A stretch of 64,000 nt of DNA from Nephrocerus scutellatus. Lineage: Eukaryota; Arthropoda; Insecta; Diptera; Pipunculidae. Of this stretch, positions 1 through 9,545 are shown piece by piece. The stretch spans positions 66,825,067 to 66,889,066 of the forward strand of contig OX352763.1 of the NCBI GenBank assembly GCA_947095585.1, given 5' to 3'. The notes beneath the pieces are model-generated. The model did not search any database and was not told the DNA's origin. It saw only the letters and a list, made by a program, of their open reading frames with translations. Position numbers and translations under genes: made by a program. Position 1 is the first letter of the stretch. Every line of letters starts with the position of its first letter.

Positions 1-16
1 ACGGGGAGACGCGATC

Positions 17-904
17 GTGTATCTGGACGACGTCATAATTCCTAGTAGGTCTATCGAGGAAGGCTTGGAGAAGCTTAAGCGGGTCCTCACGAAACTGACA
101 GACATCGGAATGACCCTAAACCTAAGAAACTGTCAATTCTTGAAAACGAGTTTCGACTTACCGGGGCATCAAATATCAGGGGGCCGAGTAGAACCAGGTC
201 ACCGAAAAACAGACGCGGTTAGGTCCTTTAAAACCCCAACAAACGTTCATGAGGTTAGACAGTTCCTGGGCCTCAGTGGCTACTTCCGTAAATTCGTAGA
301 AAAGTACTCCGTCATAGCCAAGCCCCTGACTGACTCAACCAAAGCCGACGTCCCATTCACATGGACTGACCAACAACGGACCGCTTTCGAGACGCTTAAA
401 ACAAAGTTGACGGATGGTCCTCTCCTAGCATTGTACGATGTCACCGCAAGGCATGAGGTACACACTGACGCTAGCGCAGACGGGCTAGCAGGGTTCCTAT
501 TCCAACAAAACGGCAATGCCAAGAGGCTACCTCCCGACATCGACACCGACCACGACTGGATAGCCGCCCTCCAACGACAAGACAAGACGCTGGGCAGCAT
601 CGCGGAAACCATCCGGTCCGGAGCCCGATCAGCGCTCGCAAAGAATTACTGCCTCAAGGGAGAAAGACTGTTTCGACTGGTGAGTGGACAATGTAAACTT
701 GTAGTTCCCACGCGAATACGGTGGAGAGTTCTTAAGGGAGCACACGACGACGTCGGGCATTTTGCCGAAGCAAAAACCGCAGAGCGGGTTCGCCAATATT
801 TCTGGTTCCCACAGATGGGTAAATACGTAAAATCATACGTAGCGTTGGGTGCGCCTATGGTAAGAAGAGAGGAGGGGCCGCGGAAGGCGAACTACATGCG
901 CTGA
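17..904 (+). pseudogene. pol: Gypsy pol fragment: RT C-terminus, RNase H remnant, integrase zinc-finger remnant
   Basis: A 295-codon open frame. Residues 1-10 carry YLDDVI, the RT active-site box, followed by the thumb (GLSGYFRKF near residue 85) and the start of RNase H (HTDASADGLAGF near residue 148). The RNase H body is missing: the frame jumps to a pol linker (PDIDTDHDWIAALQ) and then to the integrase HHCC region (GHFAEAKTAERVRQYFWFP). The two zinc-binding cysteines are lost because the frame shifts just after YVKSYV. An internal deletion plus a frameshift mean no complete RNase H or integrase can be made. Confidence 0.8.
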
Positions 905-1063
905 AACGCGAACCGGTTCCGTTTAACACCATTCACATTGATCACCTTGGACCGCTTCCTCGCGGTAAGGGGGGAACCTGCTATATTCTGGCAATTGTGG
1001 ATTATTTTACTAAGTACTGCGTCTTGAGACCAGTCAAATCGACCAGCACCCAAGGGGTTCTAC
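860..1063 (+). pseudogene. Integrase core start of element A, shifted frame
   Basis: After the frameshift the integrase continues in another frame: GELHALKREPVPFNTIHID near 880-945, then LGPLPRGKGG and YILAIVDYFTKY, ending at STSTQGVL. The HIDHLGPLP segment carries the first catalytic Asp of the DDE core. The second Asp and the Glu are not present because the next element's LTR starts at 1064. This is non-functional. Confidence 0.75.
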
Positions 1064-2289
1064 TGTGAGGAACAATTTTGAGGGAAAATTGCACCACACA
1101 TCCAGTGTACATTTTTTATTTTGAATTTTTTATTTTGAGAGAGAATATATATTAATACGTGAGAATAAAGAAAGAATTTCCTACTTGTCACACCAAAAAT
1201 GTCTGTATATTCCTTTATACAAATTGTTCAATCGACAGCATCACACAACCAAAAGAGTGAAATGCCGACGGCACCTCAATTGCAGCAAAGTACACGAAAC
1301 AGGTCGAAGTGGTCGCTGAAATCATCATCTGGAGAGTGGTTCTTGATAAGAATCCCAAACTGATCTGGCAAAAGGAAAGGCAAATTTGCAAGACGATCAC
1401 TGATAAGATGCCAAGCAGCAACATTAAATAGAGAAAAACTCTCCACACCGCGTAGCCACTTCCATCGCGGCAAAATTAAAACTAGCCAAATACACTACGA
1501 GAAGAGTGGGGAAATAGGAGCGACGAGAGATCAACCAACACCGCATAAAGCATAATCGTTGACTATAGCAACACAAGAGGACTGACTGGTTCAACGAACT
1601 ACGCACCGTTCGCAACAAAAGAAGAGGGCTCGTCAACATTAAATAAACTAATACAACCACAACACCAGCAAAGAATTTTGTGCACGCAATTGAACTGCTG
1701 AAATCGCAAACAGCGATTACAACAACCACAACACGAGATGTTCCGTTGCCGACGCACAAGAAATTATAGACAACAGCAAAGAATTTTGTGCACGTAATTG
1801 AACAGCTGAAATCAAAACAGCGATTACAACAACAACAACAACATGACAAAACGATAGGAATATAGTAAACAACAACAACCAGGAGAACCGGCCATACCAA
1901 ATTTTCGCATAGCAATAGCGGTCATAACGGGACCATGGACCAACCATAGGCAAATAGCAAGCCATGATTTCCCACGGTTTTAGCAGTTAAACCCGATTCG
2001 GCCACTTTAATAGGGGGCGAAAATTCTGCAAATGGCCTCTTCCTTCTTGACTTCTGACCAGTTCAGCAGCATATCGACAAGCGAAGTATCCTTGCCATTT
2101 GCTCAGAACTAGACCTAGACTTTCTCTCACAGTGCACAAGCGGAGTACCTTTGTCACTGCTCAGGAACACTGGACATAGACACTCTGTTACAGTGCACAA
2201 GCGTAGTATCCTTGCCATTGCTCAGAACTAGACTTGGACTTTCTGCCATAGTAAACAAGCGAAGTACCCTTGTCACTGTGCTACGAAGA
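1064..2289 (+). repeat. 5' LTR of element B (part shared with the 3' LTR)
   Basis: It aligns with 7741-9229. Differences are structural. About 275 bp at 1250-1524 are absent from the 3' LTR; the 3' LTR has four extra 122-bp repeats. The region matching the 3' LTR TATAAAA (8464) reads TTTAATA here near 2007, so the putative core promoter is damaged in this copy. AATAAA occurs near 1163. The true LTR end may lie further right, near 2523, because AATAAA signals and a second tandem repeat follow at 2302-2470. Confidence 0.75.
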
Positions 2290-2301
2290 CAGCACAGCCA
2301 A

Positions 2302-2437
2302 CAGAATCACAACTTGAAAATTAGAATTAAGCCATTGAAATAACCATTAACCCATTATAACTGATTTTTACAGAATCATAACTTAAGAATTAGAACTAAG
2401 TCACTAAAATAACCATAAATTTATTATAACTTCTTTA
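2302..2437 (+). repeat. 69-bp tandem duplication in the 5' LTR/leader
   Basis: Two imperfect copies begin CAGAATCACAACTTGA (2302) and CAGAATCATAACTTAA (2371). They are followed by AATAAA-bearing AT-rich sequence. The unit has no counterpart after the 3' LTR, so either the 3' LTR lost its distal part or this is leader sequence. Confidence 0.6.
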
Positions 2438-2522
2438 AGGAAACAATAAACACCAAATCCTGAGTTCCTAAAATAAATAAAAATCTTTTATTGTAACGAC
2501 CCTTTGAACAAAGAACAAAGAA

Positions 2523-3165
2523 TTGGTAACGAAACACAAACGTAGCCCATCACCCACACCACCGGCACTACTTAATCTGTACGAGACGACAGACGGCGAG
2601 AAACTGAAGACATCAGGGAACGGGTTAACAGTTCCAGTCATAAGCAACACTCCGACGTTCGTAGAATCAACACAGATCCGAGGAACAATGACAACACCTG
2701 GCACATCATATGTGATGGTGATGGAGTAGGTTAGAAAGTGGTCGGTTCGGTATGATTGAGGGAAAGACCCGCTGTCGTTCATCGAAAGACTTGAGGAACT
2801 GGCCGACGCCTATTCTATAGACAAAGATTTGCTGCCAAGGACCATGCCAGAACTGCTCCATGACCGGGGACTGATGTGGTTCCGAAGCAACAACCAGAGA
2901 TGGCAGAATTGGAGGCTGTTCAAGGAAGACTTCCTGAAGTTCTTTTTGCCTACAAGGTATTGGGAACGACGTCAGGCAGGACACGAAAACTTCAAAGACT
3001 TCGTAATAGCAATGCAAAATCTAATGAGACACGCAGGATATTCAACGGTACAACAGGTGGAAAGAATCTTCAGAAATTGCCGCGAGGAGTATTAATATTA
3101 TATTAAACGGAAGGACTTCGAGAACTTAAACGATCTTATCGAACTAGCAGAAGATTTTGAGGGAA
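2523..3165 (+). pseudogene. gag: Gag of element B (capsid region)
   Basis: An N-terminal frame runs 2523-2729, and the capsid region reads across 2740-3095 with [16 protein letters not shown], then [19 protein letters not shown], then [20 protein letters not shown]. These patterns (Trp-rich helix, F..F then R..QxxGE-like region) are typical of the Gypsy retrotransposon gag domain. A stop at 3093 and a frame change break it. No CCHC zinc knuckle is seen between capsid and protease, which suggests an internal deletion. No ATG that is clearly the native start was found. Confidence 0.65.
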
Positions 3166-3169
3166 TAGC

Positions 3170-3599
3170 TGGACTCCGGTACCATTTTGACAAAACTCGA
3201 ATCTACGCCAGCATCACTCTAGGAAAAGAAATCGTCAAGGCCACGATCGATACTGGTGCTACCAAGAGTTTCGTGAGCAAGCAGTACGCAGAGGGCAGGA
3301 GGAGTGTGTCAAATAGTATATCTGTCAACACAATGGTTAGGATGGCTGAAGGCACGTCCCGACTGATTCAAGAGGCGATAAAATTGGATGTACAAATGGG
3401 AACCGAACACACTAAACTCGAATTTTCAATTCTCCCGGACTTGATTCTTAGCGAAGATAAAAGCCAAATTAAGCTGTGGTGGTCAAACACTCCAGCTCCA
3501 GGAGAAAGTGGAACAACAGTGCGGAACTCTACGAGGCATTACGGTGCAGACAGGGACACCAACGGAGCAGGAAAGTCTCTCAGCTTTTCTCAAAGATGA
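3170..3599 (+). pseudogene. Aspartic protease region of element B
   Basis: The frame RYHFDKTRIYASITLG leads into ATIDTGATKSFVS, with the catalytic DTGA at 3249-3260. The downstream part (MVRMAEGTSRL, LDVQMG, FSILPDLIL) fits a retropepsin fold. The frame ends at 3599 after an unrelated-looking stretch, and RT starts in another frame from about 3508. The flap and the second conserved ILG-type segment are not clearly present, so a deletion between protease and RT is likely. Confidence 0.65.
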
Positions 3600-4407
3600 G
3601 TTTCATCGATTTGACGAACTACCAGCAGTTTCAAACATCACGGAGCACATGATCGTGATGCACGATGAGCGGCCAATCAAACAACGATATTTTCCTCGCA
3701 ACCCCGCAATGCAAGAAATAATAAATACGGAAATAGACGAACTATTAGCAAAAGGCTGCATCGAACCCTCGCACAGTCCGCACAGTGCACCAATTGTCCT
3801 CGTTAGGAAGAAAACAGGAAAATGGAGACTCTGCGTGGACTACCGCGAGCTTAACGCGCGATCTATACCTGACGCATATCCACTGCCACGAATTCAGCAC
3901 ATCCTGGAGCGGCTTCGAGGAGCTAAGTTCATAAGTAGCCTAGATCTAAGAAACGGTTATTGGCAGATACCCATGGAAAAGCACAGCAGGAAGTACACCG
4001 CTTTCACGGTTCCAGGGCGCGTCCTGTTTCAATGGCGTGTGATGCCTTTTGGGTTGCACTCTGCGCCGGCTATATTCCAACGAGCACTCGATCGGGTCAT
4101 CGGTCCGGAGATGGAACCACACGCATTCGCATACCCCGACGATATCATCATCATCGGGAAAACATTCGAGGAACACCTAGAGAATTTGCGCAAAGTTTTC
4201 AGACGACTACAGGTGGCCAACTTGAAAATAATCCCAGAGAAGTGCGAATTCTGTAAGACAGAACTAAGGTATTTGGGACATGTAGTCAGCAGCCAGGGCA
4301 TCCACACCGACCCGGAGAAAGTCGCCGCCGTCAAGGAATTACAGCCACCACGGAACGTACGAGAGCTACGAAGATACTTGGATATCGCACCGCCGTTTCG
4401 TACATGA
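3508..4407 (+). pseudogene. pol: Reverse transcriptase of element B
   Basis: A 299-codon frame covers fingers and palm: IDELLAKGCIEPSHSPHSAP, WRLCVDYRELN, DLRNGYWQIPM, FTVPGRVLFQWRVMPFGL and the active-site box FAYPDDIIIIG near 4129-4160. The usual residue after Tyr in Gypsy elements is Leu or Val; here it is Pro (YPDD), which probably weakens activity. The thumb region reads YLGHVVSSQGI. The frame is lost near 4385 inside RRYLDIA and continues in another frame, so this is one lesion in an otherwise well-preserved RT. Confidence 0.85.
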
Positions 4408-5143
4408 TTTTTCGGAGACCACACGACCACTGACGGCCCTGCTTAAAAAGGACAAGCACTGGAGATGGACCGAAGAGCATCAAGCAGCGTTCGAACAGCT
4501 AAAGGCCAAGCTGACAGAAGCCCAAATTCTCGCGTGCCCCAACTTCTCACAAGAGTACTCACTCCAAACAGACGCCAGTGACCATGGCCTAGGAGCAGTG
4601 CTAACACAGGAGCTCGGCGGTTGTGAGAGAGTGATAGCGTACGCCAGCCGACACCTAAACAAAGCTGAAAAGAACTACTCCCCCACCGAAAAGGAGTGCC
4701 TGGCAATAATTTGGGGAATTAGGAAGATGCGGCTGTACCTAGAAAGATACAAATTCACGGTGATCACGGATCATCTTTCTCTGAAATGGTTAAATTCCAT
4801 CTCGAGTCCCTCTGGAAGGATCGCACGATGGGCACTCGAACTCCAACAATACACATTCGACGTTCAATACAGACGTGGAAAATTGAACGTCGTAGCCGAT
4901 GCGCTATCCCGACAACCACACGATTTGCTAATGACTAATTCGGAAGACAACAAACCAGTGCCCAAGTGTAGGTGGCTGGAGAAAAGAATAAATCCAGTCA
5001 TGGAGGAGCCAAAGAAGTATTCCGACTATGCGATCGAATCAGGACAACTGTATCGCAACTGTATCGGAAACTATGCGTTCCCAGCACGCTTCGTGATCAA
5101 GTTCTCAGGGAGAACCACGACAACCCGTCAGCAGGACATCTAG
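4386..5143 (+). pseudogene. pol: RT thumb end and RNase H of element B
   Basis: After the frameshift the protein resumes at RRFVHDFSETTRPLTALLKK and continues into RNase H: QTDASDHGLGAVLTQ (first Asp), EKECLAIIWGIRKMR (Glu), TVITDHLSLKWL (second Asp), and the end RGKLNVVADALSRQP. That is a complete Gypsy-type RNase H. A further frame change near 5050-5140 passes the reading into the integrase frame. Confidence 0.85.
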
Positions 5144-6190
5144 GGATCCGGAAGACCACGGCACGAATCTGCGGACGATATTATTGGCCAGGGATGTTTC
5201 GTGATATAAATAAATACGTGAAACACTGCGAGAGTTGCCAGCGATACAAGCCAAACCAACAGCAGGCTGCAGGAAAGATGCTCACACAGATAGCAAAGGA
5301 ACCATGGGCAATAGTATGCGCTGACTTCGTGGGACCGCTGCCAAGATCAAAGCACGGAAACACCATGCTCTTGGTGTTCTTCGACCGCTTCTCGAAATGG
5401 GTCGAGTTAATTCCGATGAGACGAGCAACCACGGACGGAGTCCAGAAGGCCTTTCGATAGCGTATTCTTGCACGTTACGGCGTACCGAAAGCTCTCATCA
5501 CCGATAATGGGGCGCAATTCACAAGCAAGGCGTTTCGAAGGTTTCTACAGAGTATGACATCAATACACCGCCCCATATACCCCCCAAGAAAACCCAACCG
5601 AAAGAGCAAATCGCACCGTAAAGACAATCATTGCACAGCTAGCAGGGACTCAACAGCGCACATGGGACGAGAAGATTCCAGAAATCATGCTGGCTATCAA
5701 CTCAAGCAAACAGGATATAGTCCGATATTTCTCACTCAGGGCAGAGAACCACGACTTCCACACGCTTTATACGACGAGGTCACGACGGGAACAGGCACAG
5801 TGACAAAAACACCCGATGAGAGAGCAAAGCAACTATCAGAAGTCTTTGAGATAGTCAGACGAAACATGGAACGTGCGGCAGGAGATCAGGCGCGACACTA
5901 CAACCTACGACGACGTCCATGGCAGCCGGAAGTGGGACAACTGGTATTGATTAAAAACACCACCTGTCCAACGCGCTGGAATGATTCGCTGGCAAGCTTG
6001 CGCCAAACTACGACGGACCCTATCAGGTAATTGATTTCGTCTCACCTGTCATCGCAAAGTTAAGGTTACACGGACAATCGAAAGAGCGCACCGCTCACAT
6101 GAGCGAGCTTAAGGTATTCTACCAAAATCTTCCAAGAGGAAACATCAGCAGCTGGGAAACTCATCGCCAGGGAAAACCAAGTAGTTTTCA
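4972..6190 (+). pseudogene. pol: Integrase of element B (HHCC, DDE core, GPY/F end)
   Basis: Zinc-binding region: SAGHLGIRKTTARICGRYYW and HCESCQRYKPN. Core: CADFVGPLPRSKHGN (first Asp) and, after an in-frame TAG at 5458-5460, VPKALITDNGAQF (second Asp). A frameshift near 5550 is followed by the PQENPTERANRTV segment with the catalytic Glu. The C-terminus has a GPY/F-type module (YDGPYQVIDFVSPVIAKL near 6010-6060) after another frameshift. All integrase parts exist, but at least three lesions separate them. Confidence 0.8.
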
Positions 6191-6406
6191 AAAATCATAA
6201 ATCGTCTAGAGGACCAGAACAACACTCTATTAAACGATCATACCAAGAAGTACTCCAGCAAGGAAATAAACACCGCTATCAGGATTAACGGCGTTAAATG
6301 CAGAAACCGAGGTTTCTTTCCAAACGAAACGACGAAACCAAAATAGTCAACAAGATTAGTTTAGTCAGGACAGATCAGCCGACAAAGAAAAAAAAACTCG
6401 AAAACG

Positions 6407-7743
6407 ATGTCAACTAAAAACAGATCCGTTCAGGAAGCACCATTACACGCACACCAAACGTGTGGCACCTGGTGAATCAACCGAAGGAAGCTGAGGATTT
6501 ACGAATTCTCTGTAAATACCCCACAGGACCTGGAGGCCACGAAGTCAGAGTCTGCGACTACCGATTCCTACAGGAAAATACGTACCTAAGTGACGTACTT
6601 ACCGATACAGGAATGCAGTGGCTCCTAAGTCGATTGGAAGAGGGCCAACGCAACAAAATAAAGGTATGTAGCCCCTTCCTGATCTCACAGATGCGGACGC
6701 CAAACTCACTCAAGAAGGGGACGAGGAGCAGACAGCCATGGAGCGGCACAACCAGGTGCGACGCTGGGATCGAAAAGGGGAATTCCTCCAAAGCGAGCTC
6801 GCATTACTCCCAATATGCGAAAATCGCCACTGGTACCTGGCCGTGGTCAGCCACCCCGGACGCCCCGACAAAGCAGAGATCCACCTTTATGATTCCTTGG
6901 CCGGAGGCGAACGCAAGCAGGCGATGTCGATTGTACGAGCGTACTGCATACAGGAACGGCGGGCGAAAGGGCATCCAGGCACCTGGAATGATTTTCAAGG
7001 GTGTTACCCCAGCGTACGTGCAAACACTCTGCAACAACCGAACCTCACCGACTGCGTGGTGTACCTACTGGAGGCGGCCGAGAAAGTGATGGACAGCGAC
7101 GTGGCGAATCTCTACTCGGTGGGAGACAGGATGTCCCACGTAAGTGCAACAAGAAAAAGGAGATTACTGGCCGAGGAGTTACAAAAACACGCGGCACCAG
7201 GAACCGAATTCCACGAATTAGTCTTTGGCAACGAAGAGGAGGTAAACCACCAGCCGAACAGCAATCCCAACGACAACCACTGCCACAACCGCAGGCATAG
7301 TCAGACTTATAGCCGTTCTAGCAGCTGCAACAACAGCGACAGCAGCAGCGATAGTAGCAGTGAAAGCAGTAGCGATAGTAGCAGTGATAGCAGCAGCGAC
7401 AACAGTGGCGAGAGTGAAAACAATTGGAAAAGATTTATCCGCTCAACCAGAGGCAAACGTCCAGGTGATTCGAATAAACAACCCCCACGGAAACGTTGCA
7501 AGACAAGCTCCCCGGGAAGAGTCGAACCCACCTCCACGAGCAACGACACTACAACCAACAATGAAGTTAGTCCGGAACACTGGTCCCCAGGAATACGACA
7601 GAAGGTCAAGGACGCACGAAGCAGGGTACAAAGGGAAAACTGGCGACGGCTGAAGTTCTCACACGAGGAAGCTGGTACACTCTTTACCATCCTGCTAACA
7701 CGAGCTGGAAGAACTAGCGTCATCCGACGTGACCGGGAGGTGT
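6407..7743 (+). pseudogene. Third ORF of element B: Ulp1/SENP-like (C48) cysteine peptidase with acidic Ser-rich tail
   Basis: The likely start is the ATG at 6407 (MSTKNRSVQ); the reading moves to a second frame near 6455 and to a third between about 6670 and 6738, then stays open to a TGA at 7743 that overlaps the 3' LTR start. The fold is Ulp1-like: YLSDVLTDTGMQWLLSRL, then VRRWDRKGEFL, LLPICENRHWYLAVV, EIHLYDSL and LQQPNLTDCVVYLLEA. Counting from the ATG at 6738, candidate catalytic residues are His31, Asp52, Gln100 and Cys106; the Gln-Cys spacing of six matches yeast Ulp1. The usual Gly after Cys is Val. The C-terminus has SSSDSSS-type acidic repeats (7320-7425), then a basic PPRKRCK stretch. 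Known role of the family: SUMO/ubiquitin-like deconjugation or maturation. Function here is inference. Confidence 0.75.
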
Positions 7744-8463
7744 GAGGAACAATTTTGAGGGAAAATTGCCCCACACATCAAATGTACATTTTTTATTTTG
7801 AATTTTTTATTTTGAGAGAGAATATATATTAATACGTGAGAATAAAGAAAGATTTTCCTACTTGTCACACCAAAAATGTCGATATATTCCTTAACACAAA
7901 TTGTTCTATCGACAGCATCACACAACCACGCGACGAGAGATCAACCAACACCGCATAAAGCATAATCGTTGACTAGAGAAAAGGGGGAAAGAGAGGAAAT
8001 ATACAGTACATTAGCAACACAAGAGGACTGACTGGGTCAACGAACCAGCTGACCAGTTCAACGAACTACGCACCGTTCGCAACAAAAGAAGAGGGCTCGT
8101 CAACATTATATAAACAACCACAACACCAACAAAGAATTTTGTGCACGCAATTGAACAGCTGAAATCGCAAACAGCGATTACAACAACAATAACACGAGAT
8201 GTTCCGTTGCCGACGCACAAGAAATTATAGACAACAGCAAAGAATTTTGTGCACGTAATTGAACAGCTGAAATCAAAACAGCGATTACAACAACAACAAC
8301 ATGACAAAACGATAGGAATATAGTAAACAACAACAACCAGGAGAACCGGCCATACCAAATTTTCGCATAGCAATAACGGTCATAACGGGACCATGGACCA
8401 ACCATAGGCAAATAGCAAGACATGATTTCCCACGGTTTTAGCAGTTTAACCCGATTCGGCCGC

Positions 8464-8470
8464 TATAAAA
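8464..8470 (+). promoter_or_regulatory. TATA box in 3' LTR of element B
   Basis: TATAAAA preceded by CGGCCGC. The corresponding site in the 5' LTR (about 2007) is mutated. The position, about 120 bp upstream of the tandem array, fits a U3/R promoter, but no transcription start can be seen. Confidence 0.5.
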
Positions 8471-8583
8471 AGAGGCAGAAATTCTGCAAATGGCCTCTTC
8501 CTTCTTGACTTCTGACCAGTTCAGCAGCATATCGACAAGCGAAGTATCCCTACCATTTGCTCAGAACTAGACCTAGACTTTCT

Positions 8584-9132
8584 GTCACAGTGCACAAGCG
8601 GAGTACCTTTGTCACTGCTCAGGAACACTGGACATAGACACTCTGTTACAGTGCACGAGCGAAGCATCTTCGTCACTGCTCAGAAGACTGGACTGGTACT
8701 ATTCTGTCACAGTGCACAAGCGGAGTACCTTTGTCACTGCTCAGGAACACTGGACATAGACACTCTGTTACAGTGTACGAGCGAAGCATCTTCGTCACTG
8801 CTCAGAAGACTGGACTGGGACTATTCTGTCACAGTGCACAAGCGGAGTACCTTTGTCACTGCTCAGGAACACTGGACATAGACACTCTGTTACAGTGCAC
8901 GAGCGAAGCATCTTCGTCACTGCTCAGAAGACTGGACTGGGACTATTCTGTCACAGTGCACAAGCGGAGTACCTTTGTCACTGCTCAGGAACACTGGACA
9001 TAGACACTCTGTTACAGTGCACGAGTGAAGCATCTTCGTCACTGCTCAGAAGACTGGACTGGGACTATTCTGTCACAGTGCACAAGCGGAGTACCTTTGT
9101 CACTGCTCAGGAACACTGGACATAGACATTCT
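8584..9132 (+). repeat. 122-bp tandem array inside the 3' LTR
   Basis: Units starting GTCACAGTGCACAAGCGGAG occur at 8584, 8706, 8828, 8950 and 9072, exactly 122 bp apart. Each unit is a pair of diverged 61-bp halves; the second half starts GTTACAGTGCACGAGCGAAG. The 5' LTR has only one first-half unit (about 2127) before the shared end, so four units differ between the LTRs. Open frames across the array are repeat artefacts. Confidence 0.95.
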
Positions 9133-9228
9133 GTTACAGTGCACAAGCGTAGTATACTTGCCATTGCTCAGAACTAGACTTGGACTTTCTGCCGTAGTAA
9201 ACAAGCGAAGTACCCTTGTCACTGTGTT

Positions 9229-9416
9229 GCAAGATTGCAACAATGTTGTAGAACATTGATTTAGGATTGGGAAATAGCGGATATTGGTTCAACGAATTTG
9301 AATTATTGCTTTACTAATTTATGGGTTAATGAATTACTGATTGGCGCTGCAACTTAGTTGCAGTGCTGCTACCACAAATAGGGTAACTACGTTGTGAAGT
9401 GGTCACTTTACAACAG
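9229..9416. other. Unclassified 188-bp segment with TGTTG...CAACA ends
   Basis: The stretch between the end of 3' LTR similarity and the repeat fragment at 9417 starts TGTTGCAAGATTGCAAC and ends TTTACAACA. The ends look like a small solo LTR, but no matching target-site duplication is visible, so it could equally be degraded LTR end sequence. Confidence 0.25.
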
Positions 9417-9545
9417 GTGCCCATATAAATTTTTTAAAAATTAGCCCGATTTTTTTCCAATTTGAAACACATGTGTATCAGTGATGGACAACATTTTTGT
9501 ATTTTTTTTTTTGGGGTGATCAGGCCCTGAGGCCCTAGGTGTGCA
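9417..9545 (-). repeat. Inverted-repeat-bounded tandem family, fragment
   Basis: It contains the family core: TTTTTTAAAAATTAGCCCGAT, ACACATGTGTATCAGTGATGGACAAC and the GGCCCTGAGGCCC motif. It is a single unit without recognisable termini. Confidence 0.7.

Larger units (their letters stand above)
1..1063 (+). mobile_element. Truncated Ty3/Gypsy LTR retrotransposon (element A), pol 3' part
   Basis: The fragment encodes the end of a Gypsy polyprotein: the RT catalytic YLDD motif near position 17, the RT thumb, the beginning of RNase H, then an integrase zinc-binding remnant and the first part of the integrase core. The left side runs off the window. The right side stops at 1063, exactly where the long terminal repeat of the next element begins (TGTGAGGAAC), so element A was interrupted by that insertion or lost its 3' end there. 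The RT resembles the mdg3/Osvaldo group in general style, but lineage assignment is inference. Confidence 0.85.
1064..9229 (+). mobile_element. Ty3/Gypsy LTR retrotransposon with an extra Ulp1-like ORF (element B)
   Basis: Two related long repeats beginning TGTGAGGAACAATTTTG (1064 and 7741) flank a 5.4-kb interior that encodes gag, protease, RT, RNase H and integrase, followed by a third ORF running into the 3' LTR. Domain order PR-RT-RH-INT is that of Ty3/Gypsy. The coding region has at least four frameshifts or stops and likely deletions between capsid and protease and between protease and RT. Long LTRs of well over 1 kb recall the Osvaldo/Ulysses group, but that is inference. The end of the 3' LTR is unclear: similarity to the 5' LTR stops near 9229, so no target-site duplication can be named. 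Confidence 0.85.
7741..9229 (+). repeat. 3' LTR of element B
   Basis: It begins TGTGAGGAACAATTTTG like the 5' LTR. A TATAAAA box lies at 8464-8470 in a GC-containing context, so this copy keeps a plausible promoter. It is followed by a transcribed-leader-like segment rich in CAGTGCACAAGCG motifs and a large tandem array. Similarity to the 5' LTR ends near 9229. The upstream purine run (GACCGGGAGG) is a weak polypurine tract. Confidence 0.8.

Noticed and set aside
1424..1965. Minus-strand Cys/Val-rich frames in the LTR
   Set aside because: They come from CAA/ACA-rich LTR sequence read in reverse; the same frames recur in the 3' LTR and have no domain.
6664..6690. GTATGT...CACAG pair in the Ulp1-like ORF that looks like a small intron
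   Set aside because: 27 nt is far too short for a fly intron; a plain frameshift is simpler.
7307..7774. Minus-strand frame with Leu-Ser repeats
   Set aside because: It is the antisense shadow of the Ser-rich repeat in the plus-strand ORF.
8609..9125. Three 90-codon open frames of near-identical sequence
   Set aside because: They are shadows of the 122-bp tandem repeat; the frame repeats with the unit and has no domain.
8584..9132. CRISPR-like array
   Set aside because: The units are contiguous with no spacers and lie in a eukaryotic LTR.
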